Assembly: GCA_944321455.1 (NCBI GenBank)
Contig: CALULI010000006.1
Span: 62,001-126,000, forward strand
DNA: 64,000 nt
Direction of reading: 5' to 3'
DNA from: an uncultured Eggerthellaceae bacterium
Lineage (GTDB): Bacteria; Actinomycetota; Coriobacteriia; Coriobacteriales; Eggerthellaceae
Translations under genes and position numbers: made by a program
The notes under the pieces: generated by a model
What the model was told of the DNA's origin: nothing
Seen by the model: only the letters and a program-made list of their open reading frames with translations
Databases searched by the model: none
Shown here: piece after piece, positions 15,544-24,136 of the stretch
How positions within the stretch are numbered: the stretch's first letter is position 1
Layout: every line of letters starts with the position of its first letter

Positions 15544-16413
15544 TTAGTTTTTACGGTTAAAGCCAACACCCACAACGCGAGGACCCGCATTAGCAGCAAC
15601 GGCTGCACCAATCTGATACGCGCTTGAAGGAGGGTAACCAACTTTTTCCGTCATAAGCTTTGTGATCTTGTCACAATCTTCTTTGTTGTCACCATAAAGA
15701 ACTTCGTACGGTTCGCCCTCTGCCATGTCTTCCAATGCCAGATCAACAACCTTGTCAATCAGCTTGCGCTCACCGCGGCATTTAGCAGCCGTCGTAATTT
15801 CGCGATCAAAAATTTTCATGACAGGCTTAATGTTGAGTTTAGAGCCAACAAAGGCTGCTGCAGAAGGAATGCGGCCTGACTTGCCCGCATACTTCAAGTC
15901 ATAAATACCAAAGTAAATCTGACGCTTAGGAAGTGTTTCGGTCAGGTAATTCACAATTTCGGTAACGCTTGCACCGTTTTTGTTCATCTTTGCTGCTTGA
16001 ACAACAGGAGCACCGTAAACCGAGTTATAGCCCAAGCCGTCAAAGCAATGAATATGGAAGGTGTCCTTATGCTCTGGATGCTCGTCGTAGAACATATCAA
16101 CGGCCTGTACAGCATTGTCATAGGTTGAAGAACCCTTGGAATTGATAAGCACCAAAACCAGATCCTCCACACCCTTTTCAGCCTGCTTGGTATAAATCTC
16201 AATGAACTGGAAAGGCGTGATCTGTGCGGTGGTAGGAATTTCGTCGCACTGTTTCATCAAATCGAAGAATTCTTCGTTATTGAAATCAACACGGCTGATG
16301 TAGGATTTGCCTCCCAACGAAATAGGAAATGGAATAACGTCGATGTCGTATGCTTTTTCGTCTTCTACAGAAATGTCGCTAGCAGAATCGGTCATGATCT
16401 GGATAGTTGACAT
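15544..16413 (-). CDS. DegV family (FakB-like) fatty-acid-binding protein
   Basis: A 289-residue DegV-fold protein. The start TIQIMTDSASDIS and the segment PTTAQITPFQF, plus LKYAGKSGRIP, are the family signatures; Ser and Arg in these loops hold the fatty-acid carboxylate. In the characterised members (FakB) the protein presents exogenous fatty acids to the kinase FakA for phosphorylation and phospholipid synthesis. No FakA is in the window. One gene between its own leader and a strong terminator. Several DegV paralogues per genome are normal in this group, so ligand preference cannot be assigned. Confidence 0.9.
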   Translation of the reverse strand: MSTIQIMTDSASDISVEDEKAYDIDVIPFPISLGGKSYISRVDFNNEEFFDLMKQCDEIPTTAQITPFQFIEIYTKQAEKGVEDLVLVLINSKGSSTYDNAVQAVDMFYDEHPEHKDTFHIHCFDGLGYNSVYGAPVVQAAKMNKNGASVTEIVNYLTETLPKRQIYFGIYDLKYAGKSGRIPSAAAFVGSKLNIKPVMKIFDREITTAAKCRGERKLIDKVVDLALEDMAEGEPYEVLYGDNKEDCDKITKLMTEKVGYPPSSAYQIGAAVAANAGPRVVGVGFNRKN

Positions 16414-16603
16414 TAGCCTAGCCTTTCTATGTTCTTCTTAATTATCTACGTACTGTTGTAACGGTTTGCATGCGTGAGAATGTTTGGGCATAAGCAGGTT
16501 ACGCCTGTTGTGTGGTTTACAAGCAAACTTCTTTTCATTATATAAGGTGACGTGCCCGGTTCGCAGAATTGTCACACTTTACACAATCACTTTTTACAGG
16601 CGC

Positions 16604-17941
16604 TTATAAGCGTGCTGAAGTGGTGCTAGACAGCGAAAGGGTTTTGACAATTTCTTGTCCTAGAGCGTAGGCTAAAAGCGGTGGAATAGCATCTCCAATT
16701 TGTTCATATTGGTCCTGTTCAGGGTCGCTATGAAAGGACACATAGGGGCCTTCGAACACATACCAGTCAGGAAACGACTGCAAACGCGCTGCTTCACGCG
16801 GACTTAATCCGCGATTTGCCGTTGGGTGAATCATTTCATCAAGACAATGAGACGTTACCGTAAAGGATGGTTCGTCAAGCTTTAAGCGGCGGTTGCGTGC
16901 TGCGTACAGCTTGTGAGGAAAATATGCCTCCACTTCGTCCTGTTTGCCTATCTTACGCAGACGTTCGCTTGCTGTTTTCATGTTTTCGCCCTGCTTAATG
17001 CGCTCAAAACGGGCCAGCATTTTCTTAGTGTGACCAGGCGCTTTATGAGCGGTAAGCGTATGCTTGTCAAACGCAAGATGACGGGGCGGATCCGCTAAAT
17101 CACCGCGCATGCGGCACAAAAACTGTTCGCGTACCGATCCTTTTCCAAGGCTGCTCAGATCAAAGGTGTAGCGCGTGCTTGCCTTGCCCGCCGCAATACG
17201 CGGAAGATCCGTAATAGCATCGCGCACCGTGACGTACGGAAACGCTTTATCAGGGCCATACTGACCTTTTGGGTATTCGAAGGCCAGCTGAGGGTACGCG
17301 CAATTAAGGCCCACCAAGAAAAGACGTTCTCTATTTTGTGGCACGCCATACTCAATGGCTTTTAAGAGCACCTGTGATTTATCGCGCGAGACCAGCCTAA
17401 ACGATGGCTTACCGTCCTGGTCTTCCTCAAATTCATCGCAGATGAACTGATACATGGCGCCTGCCTTGCCATCCATCTTTTTCGAAAACAAACCTTTGAC
17501 GTTTTCGAATAAAAACATGGTTGCATTGACGTCTTTCGCAATACGAATGATGTTTTGATAGAGATGGTTGCGCTTGTCCTGCTCCTTGCGCGTTCCCGCC
17601 ATGCTGAAGCTTTCGCACGGCGCACCGCCTGTCACAATGTCAACCGTTTCCAGGTTGTAGCGCGCTTTGAGCAACTGCAGGATTACATCACTTGGGACCT
17701 GATTGATGTCGCCATAAATAAGAACAGGGTTGGTAGCAGGCTGTAAAAACGCATCCAACAGCGAAGGATCACGCTGGTATTCAGCAAAATCTAAAATATC
17801 GGCATGATGAGAATGAGCATACGTTTGCGCTGTCCAGTAACTCCATTCAACGGCAATAAGCGGCTGAATGCCTGCCCAACGAAACCCCGTAGCCAAACCG
17901 CCGGGGCCCGAAAATAGATCGATGCTGGTAAAGCGTTTTAT
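16604..17941 (-). CDS. C5-cytosine DNA methyltransferase of a type II R-M system (ATA start proposed)
   Basis: A 445-residue methyltransferase when read from ATA at 17941. Motif I is DLFSGPGG (residues 8-15). Motif IV is GGAPCESFS with the catalytic Cys near 107 (PCES in place of the usual PCQP). ENVKG, QNRERLFLVG and the C-terminal LSPREAARLQSFPDWY follow. No ATG, GTG or TTG exists in this frame between the upstream stop and motif I. An AGGAG lies exactly eight bases before the ATA, and the codons after it (KRFTSIDLFSG) match the normal N-terminus. It lies 52 bases after the restriction enzyme gene. Target sequence unknown; an MspI-like partner would suggest CCGG. Confidence 0.9.
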   Translation of the reverse strand: MKRFTSIDLFSGPGGLATGFRWAGIQPLIAVEWSYWTAQTYAHSHHADILDFAEYQRDPSLLDAFLQPATNPVLIYGDINQVPSDVILQLLKARYNLETVDIVTGGAPCESFSMAGTRKEQDKRNHLYQNIIRIAKDVNATMFLFENVKGLFSKKMDGKAGAMYQFICDEFEEDQDGKPSFRLVSRDKSQVLLKAIEYGVPQNRERLFLVGLNCAYPQLAFEYPKGQYGPDKAFPYVTVRDAITDLPRIAAGKASTRYTFDLSSLGKGSVREQFLCRMRGDLADPPRHLAFDKHTLTAHKAPGHTKKMLARFERIKQGENMKTASERLRKIGKQDEVEAYFPHKLYAARNRRLKLDEPSFTVTSHCLDEMIHPTANRGLSPREAARLQSFPDWYVFEGPYVSFHSDPEQDQYEQIGDAIPPLLAYALGQEIVKTLSLSSTTSARL

Positions 17942-17985
17942 AGCGAATTCTCCTGCCTTGATAATCCAAAATAATCAGTAGTCAT
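17938..17985 (-). CDS. possible 15-residue leader peptide before the methyltransferase
   Basis: An ATG eight bases after the restriction enzyme stop opens a 15-codon frame (MTTDYFGLSRQENSL). Its TAA stop overlaps the proposed ATA start of the methyltransferase as ATAA. It has no RBS of its own, but ribosomes ending the upstream gene could restart here and then again at ATA. It may equally be chance. Confidence 0.25.
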   Translation of the reverse strand: MTTDYFGLSRQENSL

Positions 17986-17993
17986 TATAGGGG

Positions 17994-19169
17994 TTAAAAG
18001 ACAATTTTGCCTTTAAGCTGAATGGACTTTCCTCGTTTTTTTGACGGATAGGTCCAGCCAAAAATGCTGCCGAATCCTGTTGTTCCATCGTTTTCCTTTT
18101 CCAAAAGACGGCAGTAATCTTCGGTCTTATGAACAGCAACACGGTACGAATTTTTATCGTGAACAATCAGATAATCGGCGCACTGCAGCGGCGTAAACGC
18201 AGGATCACCATGCCCTCCAAACACCCACCTATCAAGCTGAAACAGATAAGGTTTCAGCTCACGCGTGAGGGCATCGCGCTGCTTCTGCGTCATCTTCTGC
18301 ATGCTACCCGCACGCTGAAAGACCCGTAGAGCTGCTCGCAGAGAATCATTCGCTGAATCCAGCACATCAGCAAACGTATCAGCGGGATATTCGTGAACAC
18401 TCACGCTTTTTTGGGAGGTATTCTTAACGGAAAACGTCAGCGTGCGCATGGTCCCATTATCAAAATAAACCCAAGCAGCAACGTCTGTCTTAGGACTACC
18501 ACCACGGGCATTGGGCTTGATAGCGGTTGTTGCACTGATACGAACAAGATGATCAGGCCGAACATCACATACCTTCATAATTTCAGCAAAGATGTCATAC
18601 CAAAATCCAACGCGCGACGTGTCTCCTTTAAAACGCGCAACGTTTGATTCGCTCTTAAGAATGTCTTTAATCACTTCCTCAAAAGACTTTCCCTGCAAAT
18701 CATTGTTTGCACCCTTTCTGGATACCGCAGCAAGCTTTTTCGTGCCCAACTCGTAAAGTTCTTGCGTTGTCAAAACATCATCAAGTGCTGAAACAATACG
18801 TTTTGAACGAATTTCTACAATAGGTTCGTTCGAACGTTCATTGATCTTCTGCGAATCAGGCAAAATGAGATACGCATGCGTTGCGTACGGGTCAATCTTT
18901 TTGATATTAAACGCGTTCCATTGATGGGCGCGCACCCTATCTGAACTCAACGATGCCGTTGCGTAAAGAATTGCCTCTTCTCCATCAGCAAACGTAATTC
19001 CCATGTGGGCGAAGAACTGATCGGGATCATAGCCTGGATACCCATAGGTTGGCTTTTCCTGGACATGCACCACAGCACCCATTGTCTGCAGACGGTTCAC
19101 GGTATCACGCAGGGCCTGCTGAGCGCTTACTCCTGCGCGTGCCTTCTTGATGTTGTCTTCAGAACTCAT
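17994..19169 (-). CDS. type II restriction endonuclease, candidate MspI-like
   Basis: This 391-residue protein lies directly before the cytosine methyltransferase on the same strand. A PD-(D/E)xK-like core is suggested by GGSPKTDVAAWVYF followed by LTFSVKNTSQKSVSVH (coordinates about 18400-18490). The D-x14-18-(S/T)-x-K-N pattern and the C-terminal GFGSIFGWTYPSKKRGKS segment recall MspI-family enzymes, although MspI itself is shorter (262). The role would be cutting unmethylated foreign DNA. Its ATG overlaps the stop of the upstream LysR gene as ATGA, so it is translationally coupled to that gene. Nuclease identity rests on context plus this motif; the family call is tentative. Confidence 0.7.
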   Translation of the reverse strand: MSSEDNIKKARAGVSAQQALRDTVNRLQTMGAVVHVQEKPTYGYPGYDPDQFFAHMGITFADGEEAILYATASLSSDRVRAHQWNAFNIKKIDPYATHAYLILPDSQKINERSNEPIVEIRSKRIVSALDDVLTTQELYELGTKKLAAVSRKGANNDLQGKSFEEVIKDILKSESNVARFKGDTSRVGFWYDIFAEIMKVCDVRPDHLVRISATTAIKPNARGGSPKTDVAAWVYFDNGTMRTLTFSVKNTSQKSVSVHEYPADTFADVLDSANDSLRAALRVFQRAGSMQKMTQKQRDALTRELKPYLFQLDRWVFGGHGDPAFTPLQCADYLIVHDKNSYRVAVHKTEDYCRLLEKENDGTTGFGSIFGWTYPSKKRGKSIQLKGKIVF

Positions 19170-20053
19170 TTGGCCTCTTCCTTATCATCCATGCGCATGT
19201 ATTCCAAAAACTTCTGCGCGGCGCTTGACATGGCCTGATCACGCTTCCAAGCGAAATCAATACTGGACACAACGGGCGGATAGAGCAGGCGAAAAACAAG
19301 TCCGCTGCCCTCTTCTGCAGAAGCCAGCTTGTCAAAGGTCAAAACATACCCCGCATTCACACGAGCAAGCTGCACGGCATTAAAAACCAGATTGTACGTT
19401 GCAACAATGTCCGTTTCCTTGATGCCATCGCCAAACCAATGCGCAAGAGCGCCTGTTTTCATGGCTTGTTCAGACACAACGAGTGGCTTATCCACCAGAT
19501 CATCTGGCCCAATGAATTGCTTTTGTGCCAGAGGGTCATCTTCCTGCATAAACACGCCCCACGCATCCGTTGGCTTTAAGCGAATGTGTAGATAGCGATT
19601 AATTTCGGGATACGACATAAGCACCGCAAAATCATCCAGCCCGCGCTCAAGGCGCTCAATCACATCAACACTATTGCCGCTATGTAGGTGGAAACAAACT
19701 TGAGGGTAGGCCTCGCGGAATTTCTTGATGCGCTCTGCCACGACGCGCATGCCGTCGCTTTCGCCCGCGCCAATATACACGTCACCTTCAACCATTTCAT
19801 CCTTGATGAATTCGGCTTTTGTTTGATCGACCAAAGAAATTATTTCTTCGGCGCGCCTGCGTAAATACAGACCGCCTTCCGTTGGAGCAACGCCGCGGCT
19901 TTCGCGCATGAGCAACTTACAATCAAGTTCGCGCTCCAGGTCGGCAATCTGACGTGAAAGTGCCGGCTGCGTTACGTGAAGCACCTCAGCCGCACGCGAC
20001 ATGGACCCTTCTTCGCAAACCGCTAAGAAATAACGAAGCACGCGAACATCCAT
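19166..20053 (-). CDS. LysR-family transcriptional regulator
   Basis: A 295-residue full-length LysR regulator: the N-terminal winged HTH (MDVRVLRYFLAVCEEGSMSR... AAEVLHVTQPALSRQIADLE) covers residues 1-60. A two-lobed effector domain follows. It is divergent from the CMD-cupin gene with a 278-base gap, the normal arrangement for a LysR activator and its target, and such LysR/CMD-cupin pairs are common. Unusually its stop overlaps the start of a restriction endonuclease gene by four bases, tying the R-M pair to its message. ATG with AAAGGAG eight bases upstream. The effector is unknown. Confidence 0.93.
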   Translation of the reverse strand: MDVRVLRYFLAVCEEGSMSRAAEVLHVTQPALSRQIADLERELDCKLLMRESRGVAPTEGGLYLRRRAEEIISLVDQTKAEFIKDEMVEGDVYIGAGESDGMRVVAERIKKFREAYPQVCFHLHSGNSVDVIERLERGLDDFAVLMSYPEINRYLHIRLKPTDAWGVFMQEDDPLAQKQFIGPDDLVDKPLVVSEQAMKTGALAHWFGDGIKETDIVATYNLVFNAVQLARVNAGYVLTFDKLASAEEGSGLVFRLLYPPVVSSIDFAWKRDQAMSSAAQKFLEYMRMDDKEEAK

Positions 20054-20086
20054 GACTTCAGCTCCTTTAATGGTGGCCCTTTACGA

Positions 20087-20114
20087 GAGATCTCTTTTAA
20101 GAGATCTCTTTTAA
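20087..20114. repeat. 14-base tandem repeat in the LysR promoter region
   Basis: Two perfect copies of GAGATCTCTTTTAA (20087-20100, 20101-20114) with a partial third (GAG) lie 34 bases before the LysR start. Each holds the palindrome AGAGATCTCT. It may be an operator or a chance slippage product. Confidence 0.6.
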
Positions 20115-20187
20115 GAGCGATCCCTCCAATGACGGCCCCTAAAGGTAATCAATACCTATGATTTCTACTTATATCACAACATTAAAC

Positions 20188-20205
20188 ATAAGCAATTGCG
20201 CTTAT
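20188..20205. promoter_or_regulatory. candidate LysR binding site
   Basis: ATAAGC-AATTGC-GCTTAT is an interrupted palindrome with perfect six-base arms, midway between the divergent LysR and CMD-cupin genes (134 and 126 bases from their starts). Position and symmetry suit a LysR recognition site; the exact T-N11-A register is not clear. Confidence 0.45.
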
Positions 20206-20331
20206 TCGAAAAGCGTTTGACAATAAAAACAGTCTTAGAACGCATCAATTACTCAACGATGAAGACAGATTCGAAAACACATCAACCACTCAAACATGAA
20301 AACAATTTCGTAGCGTTTACAAGGAGGAATA

Positions 20332-21081
20332 ATGGTTAAACAAACTGCTGGGCGTGATCAGTTGGGCACTTTTGCTCCTAAATTTGCTGAGCTAAACGAT
20401 GATGTCTTGTTTGGCGAAGTATGGTCACGCGAAGACAAACTAAGCTTGAAAATGCGCTCCATCCTAACCGTTACCGTGCTGGTAAGCAAGGGCCTTGTTG
20501 ATAGCTCTTTCCAATACCATATGACAACCGCCAAGGCTAACGGTGTTTCGCGCGAAGAAATGGGTGAAATTTTAACTCACGTTGCGTTTTATGCGGGTTG
20601 GCCTAACGCATGGGCAGCCTTCCGCGTGGCGCTAGAGGTGTACGGAGACGAAGCAGATGATGGCGCAGCTGACACCTTCCAGCCCATGTTTGGTAAGGGC
20701 AATCCTAATGAAGCATACGCTCAGTACTTCATTGGCAATTCTTATTTGAATCCTCTTACCAATCCTGCTGAAGCAGGCGTTGGTCTGGCAAACGTCACGT
20801 TTGAGCCAGGATGCCGCAACAATTGGCATATTCACCATGCCGAAGAAGGCGGCGGGCAAATTCTTATTTGCACCGATGGCCGCGGTTGGTATCAGGAATG
20901 GGGCAAAGAGCCACAGCTGCTTACTCCTGGCACTGTCGTGGTAATTCCTGCAGGCGTCAAGCACTGGCATGGCGCTGCCGCTGATTGCTGGTTTAGTCAT
21001 ATTGCTTTTGAGGCACCAGGAAAAGGCTGCTCAAACGAATGGCTTGAGCCTGTTGACGATAGCCACTATCCACAGAAGTAA
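20332..21081 (+). CDS. carboxymuconolactone decarboxylase-like / cupin two-domain protein
   Basis: This 249-residue protein joins an N-terminal CMD/AhpD-like helical domain to a C-terminal cupin. The CMD domain (residues about 15-110: KMRSILTVTVLVSKG and EILTHVAFYAGWPNAW) lacks the CxxC pair of AhpD, so peroxiredoxin-reductase activity is unlikely. The cupin (about 135-245) has metal ligands in NNWHIHHAEEGGGQ and a final His in GVKHWHG. Such fusions are usually annotated as CMD family proteins and are thought to act on small carbonyl or lactone compounds. AAGGAGG precedes the ATG by four bases. Likely activated by the divergent LysR. A strong terminator follows. Confidence 0.9.
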   Translation: MVKQTAGRDQLGTFAPKFAELNDDVLFGEVWSREDKLSLKMRSILTVTVLVSKGLVDSSFQYHMTTAKANGVSREEMGEILTHVAFYAGWPNAWAAFRVALEVYGDEADDGAADTFQPMFGKGNPNEAYAQYFIGNSYLNPLTNPAEAGVGLANVTFEPGCRNNWHIHHAEEGGGQILICTDGRGWYQEWGKEPQLLTPGTVVVIPAGVKHWHGAAADCWFSHIAFEAPGKGCSNEWLEPVDDSHYPQK

Positions 21082-21102
21082 ATCTTGGCTATAGGGAAAA
21101 GT

Positions 21103-21135
21103 AAAGGGCGTTGATATTCATCAACGCCCTTTTTT
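21103..21135 (+). terminator. rho-independent terminator after the CMD-cupin gene
   Basis: Thirteen-base arms AAAGGGCGTTGAT (21103-21115) and ATCAACGCCCTTT (21120-21132) with a four-base loop, followed by T6 (21130-21135). It could also stop the converging PFP transcript. Confidence 0.9.
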
Positions 21136-21220
21136 GATCATAGGTCTGATCGTTCTCTACGAAATTCACAATGCGAAGATAGCTTTTTTCTGCATACGCA
21201 CGGTTGTGTGCGCTTTCCCG

Positions 21221-22429
21221 TTAACGCTTATTGAACGGAATGATTGTCTCAGGCAAACCATCTTTATAGATAAGCTTTGGTTCACCCGTAATAAGCGGCT
21301 TGTAGTAGGCAATGGCTTCTTCAGTAATGCCTTGATAGTCAGGTAAAATCCATTCCGTTGGGAAATGCTTAACCACGTTTGCAAATTCCTGAGCAGGACC
21401 CGCAAAGAACTGAGCACTGTACGCACCCGTTGCGTCTGTCGTGCGCTTAACGCCGACCACATGGGCCGTAAACTCAGGATTGCCACTGCGCATATGAGCG
21501 CTCATACCCAACTCATAGGCTTCAGTTACATCCACCAGGCTTTGCGCAAAGTTGCTTGAACGGGCTGCGCGGGAAAGATCCTGCACAATACCGCGCGGCA
21601 CAATACCCGCATCAATAATCATCTGCTTGATGACCGCACCAGCGCCGCCCAACACCGCATGAGCAAAACCATCGTGAGCGCTTGGCCCTGCAGAAACATA
21701 CGTGCCATCTGCGTAATGAGCGCCTTCGCTTACCACGATGTAGCATTCGCCCTTTTCGTCAAATTTCTTTTTAACTTCTGTCAGGAATTTGTCCTGATCA
21801 AAGTCAATTTCTGGCAGCACTAACAGGTCAACGTCCCCCGAAACACAGCAGCTGGCCGCCAACCAACCAGCATCACGGCCCATGGTTTCAAGAACGAATA
21901 CCTCAGGACGCGTATAGGCCGCATAGTCCAGATAGGTTGCATGCGTAATCTGGCACGCAATCTTTGCAGCAGACGGAAAACCAGGACAGTGATCAACGTT
22001 TACCAGGTCATTGTCAACCGTCTTAGGAATACCAATAAAACGCTGAGGCGTATTGTGTTCACGCGCCCATTCGGAAAGCGCATCAACGGTATCCATAGAG
22101 TCGTTACCGCCGATGTAGAACATCACCTCAATGTCGCGCTTGTTCATAACAGACACCAAGCGTTCAAAATCAGTGTCATTTCCACGCTTGAGCTTATAGC
22201 GACACGTTCCCAACGCCGACGACGGCGTCTGTTTAAGTAAATCTATTTCATGACCAGAAAGATTGGTCAAATCATACAGCTTGTCATCCAGCACGCCTTC
22301 GATACCATACAACCCACCATAGACATGCTCATAGAGTGGATTAAGTTGATTGGCGCGAATAACACCTGCCAAGCTTGCGTTAATAACTGCAGTTGGACCA
22401 CCTGATTGAGCTACCAAGCAATTCCCCAT
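21221..22429 (-). CDS. pfp: 6-phosphofructokinase, PPi-dependent type
   Basis: A 402-residue phosphofructokinase. MGNCLVAQSGGPTAVINAS is the phosphate-binding start, and IPKTVDNDL is the sugar-phosphate motif with the catalytic Asp. The nucleotide/PPi site reads YIGGNDSMDT, that is GGND in place of the GGDG of ATP enzymes; this is the hallmark of the pyrophosphate-dependent group. It phosphorylates fructose 6-phosphate reversibly, using PPi. ATG with GGGGGAG eight bases upstream. Single gene. A class III fructose-bisphosphatase is in the same window, so both directions of this step are covered. Confidence 0.9.
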   Translation of the reverse strand: MGNCLVAQSGGPTAVINASLAGVIRANQLNPLYEHVYGGLYGIEGVLDDKLYDLTNLSGHEIDLLKQTPSSALGTCRYKLKRGNDTDFERLVSVMNKRDIEVMFYIGGNDSMDTVDALSEWAREHNTPQRFIGIPKTVDNDLVNVDHCPGFPSAAKIACQITHATYLDYAAYTRPEVFVLETMGRDAGWLAASCCVSGDVDLLVLPEIDFDQDKFLTEVKKKFDEKGECYIVVSEGAHYADGTYVSAGPSAHDGFAHAVLGGAGAVIKQMIIDAGIVPRGIVQDLSRAARSSNFAQSLVDVTEAYELGMSAHMRSGNPEFTAHVVGVKRTTDATGAYSAQFFAGPAQEFANVVKHFPTEWILPDYQGITEEAIAYYKPLITGEPKLIYKDGLPETIIPFNKR

Positions 22430-22646
22430 ACGTTACTCCCCCTTTTGTCTACGTATTGTTGTTTATGTATCGCTTTATGTGCGCTTGTTTACGTACGTAA
22501 CGCTTACTTCTTAGTTTAATTAATCTTTGGCCTGATCAGTTCTTATCTTGCTAAATTATCCACTAGATTATTGGCTTACCAAAAACGACAGACATATTGG
22601 GCAGTTTGCAGCAGACAACGTATTGTCATAATGATTGACACACTAG

Positions 22647-23930
22647 CTAATTTGTCTCGGTTGGCGCTGTTCCACCACTGTCTGCACGGCTCGAATCATC
22701 AGGCGTGATAGACATACTCTGGAAACGATTCTCCATGTAATCATTGTCAAAGTATTTGCTGTAGAACCGCTCAACGGGCGCTGTCTGAGGGACATTTGAA
22801 ACACGCTCAAACCAACAGTCAAGTGCTTGAAGCGTCATAATAGCGTTCACTAGCATTAAAACTGCGCAAATCGTGGTAAAGGAATAGCGAATTTTCCACG
22901 GAATAATATTGATCAGCTTAAGCATACGAGGCAAGCAGAACTTAACCCACACAAGACCCAAAAAGCCCCACATCATCATGAATGGCGTTGATGTACGTCC
23001 TTGGAACAAAATGGCAATAGGATCGGGAACACCAAACAAAGTCATACCCGTATAGTCCCAGGCAACCGCGCCAAACGCCGTTTGCATAAACCAGCTGACC
23101 AAGGACTCGAACAAGCCACCAATAAGAGCAGCCACCAAAAAGATAATGACAGGATTTGACTTATAAAAGCGATTAAGTGCAACCGTCATTAATACCGCAC
23201 CGCAACCATAAATAGGCGAAAACGGACCGAAGAGCATACCCGCCCTATCCTGATATACCCCAGGATCAACCACGGTCATATGATAGATAACCTCGATAAT
23301 AAGACCCAGCATGCTGCAAACCACAAAAACCCAGAACAAGTTAAAGAAATTAAGCTGGATATAGCCTTTTCCTTCTGGGTCGCGGCCTAGCGTTCCTGCT
23401 TCAGCAGCATCACGATCTTGCATGCTGCGCAACTTGCGCTGCAGTGCACGTTCTTCAAGAAGCGACGGATCAAATGTTGTTGCAATAACCAGCAAAATGA
23501 CAAACTGGATTAGCGGCATGATCAGGTGAGAGCCAATACCTTGCAGCATCACGTCCAACACAATGCGTACAAAGGTAAGCAGAAGCAACACATAGGCCCA
23601 CCGTGTGGCATTACGTCTCCTGTTTTTCAGAAGAGCAATACCGAAGACAACCAAACACACCGCATTGATAACCACCACAATAAAGTCAACTACGGCAATA
23701 ATAGTGGCAAGCGTTGGGTCACTGCTGATAGTAACGGCATCTGAATGAGTAAGAATCGCCCATGCCAGCAAGCCAACAAACATAATGGCTGATGGAATAG
23801 TGGCAGCGCCGTCTAAAATGCATAAGATACCATACACCTTAAGCAAAAGAGGCGTCTTCTTTTTGGGTGAATCAAACGGTGATGATTCGTTATTTAAATC
23901 TGTCCCCGCTGTTGTTGTGGCGTTGGCCAT
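22647..23930 (-). CDS. ABC-transporter-permease-like membrane protein (PF06541 / CmpB-like)
   Basis: This 427-residue integral membrane protein has about ten hydrophobic segments. An N-terminal part carries four (residues about 25-160). The C-terminal core has NFFNLFWVFVVCSMLGLIIEVIYH, FGPFSPIYGCGAVL and WDYTGMTLFG, the conserved landmarks of the putative ABC transporter permease family PF06541. The family is widespread in Firmicutes and Actinobacteria and has no established substrate; no ATPase gene is adjacent. The ATG used (MANATT) has AAAGAG eight bases upstream; an in-frame GTG six codons earlier lacks an RBS. The tail is hydrophilic, Ser/Thr-rich. Confidence 0.82.
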   Translation of the reverse strand: MANATTTAGTDLNNESSPFDSPKKKTPLLLKVYGILCILDGAATIPSAIMFVGLLAWAILTHSDAVTISSDPTLATIIAVVDFIVVVINAVCLVVFGIALLKNRRRNATRWAYVLLLLTFVRIVLDVMLQGIGSHLIMPLIQFVILLVIATTFDPSLLEERALQRKLRSMQDRDAAEAGTLGRDPEGKGYIQLNFFNLFWVFVVCSMLGLIIEVIYHMTVVDPGVYQDRAGMLFGPFSPIYGCGAVLMTVALNRFYKSNPVIIFLVAALIGGLFESLVSWFMQTAFGAVAWDYTGMTLFGVPDPIAILFQGRTSTPFMMMWGFLGLVWVKFCLPRMLKLINIIPWKIRYSFTTICAVLMLVNAIMTLQALDCWFERVSNVPQTAPVERFYSKYFDNDYMENRFQSMSITPDDSSRADSGGTAPTETN

Positions 23931-24136
23931 GTATCTGCTCTTTCTCACACGCTTAGCTACCGTACCTATAGTGCCCCTCAGCGAACATGCCTAACACACA
24001 TGCAAAAAACGCACTACCTCTATTAAAACATGAGAGCGTTCAGTATCCAGTTCACTATTGGTTGACAATTGCGAGCGGTATCCAAAAAGACTAGACTGAT
24101 CAACCGATCATACATAAGAAAGAGGCACGAAAAACT

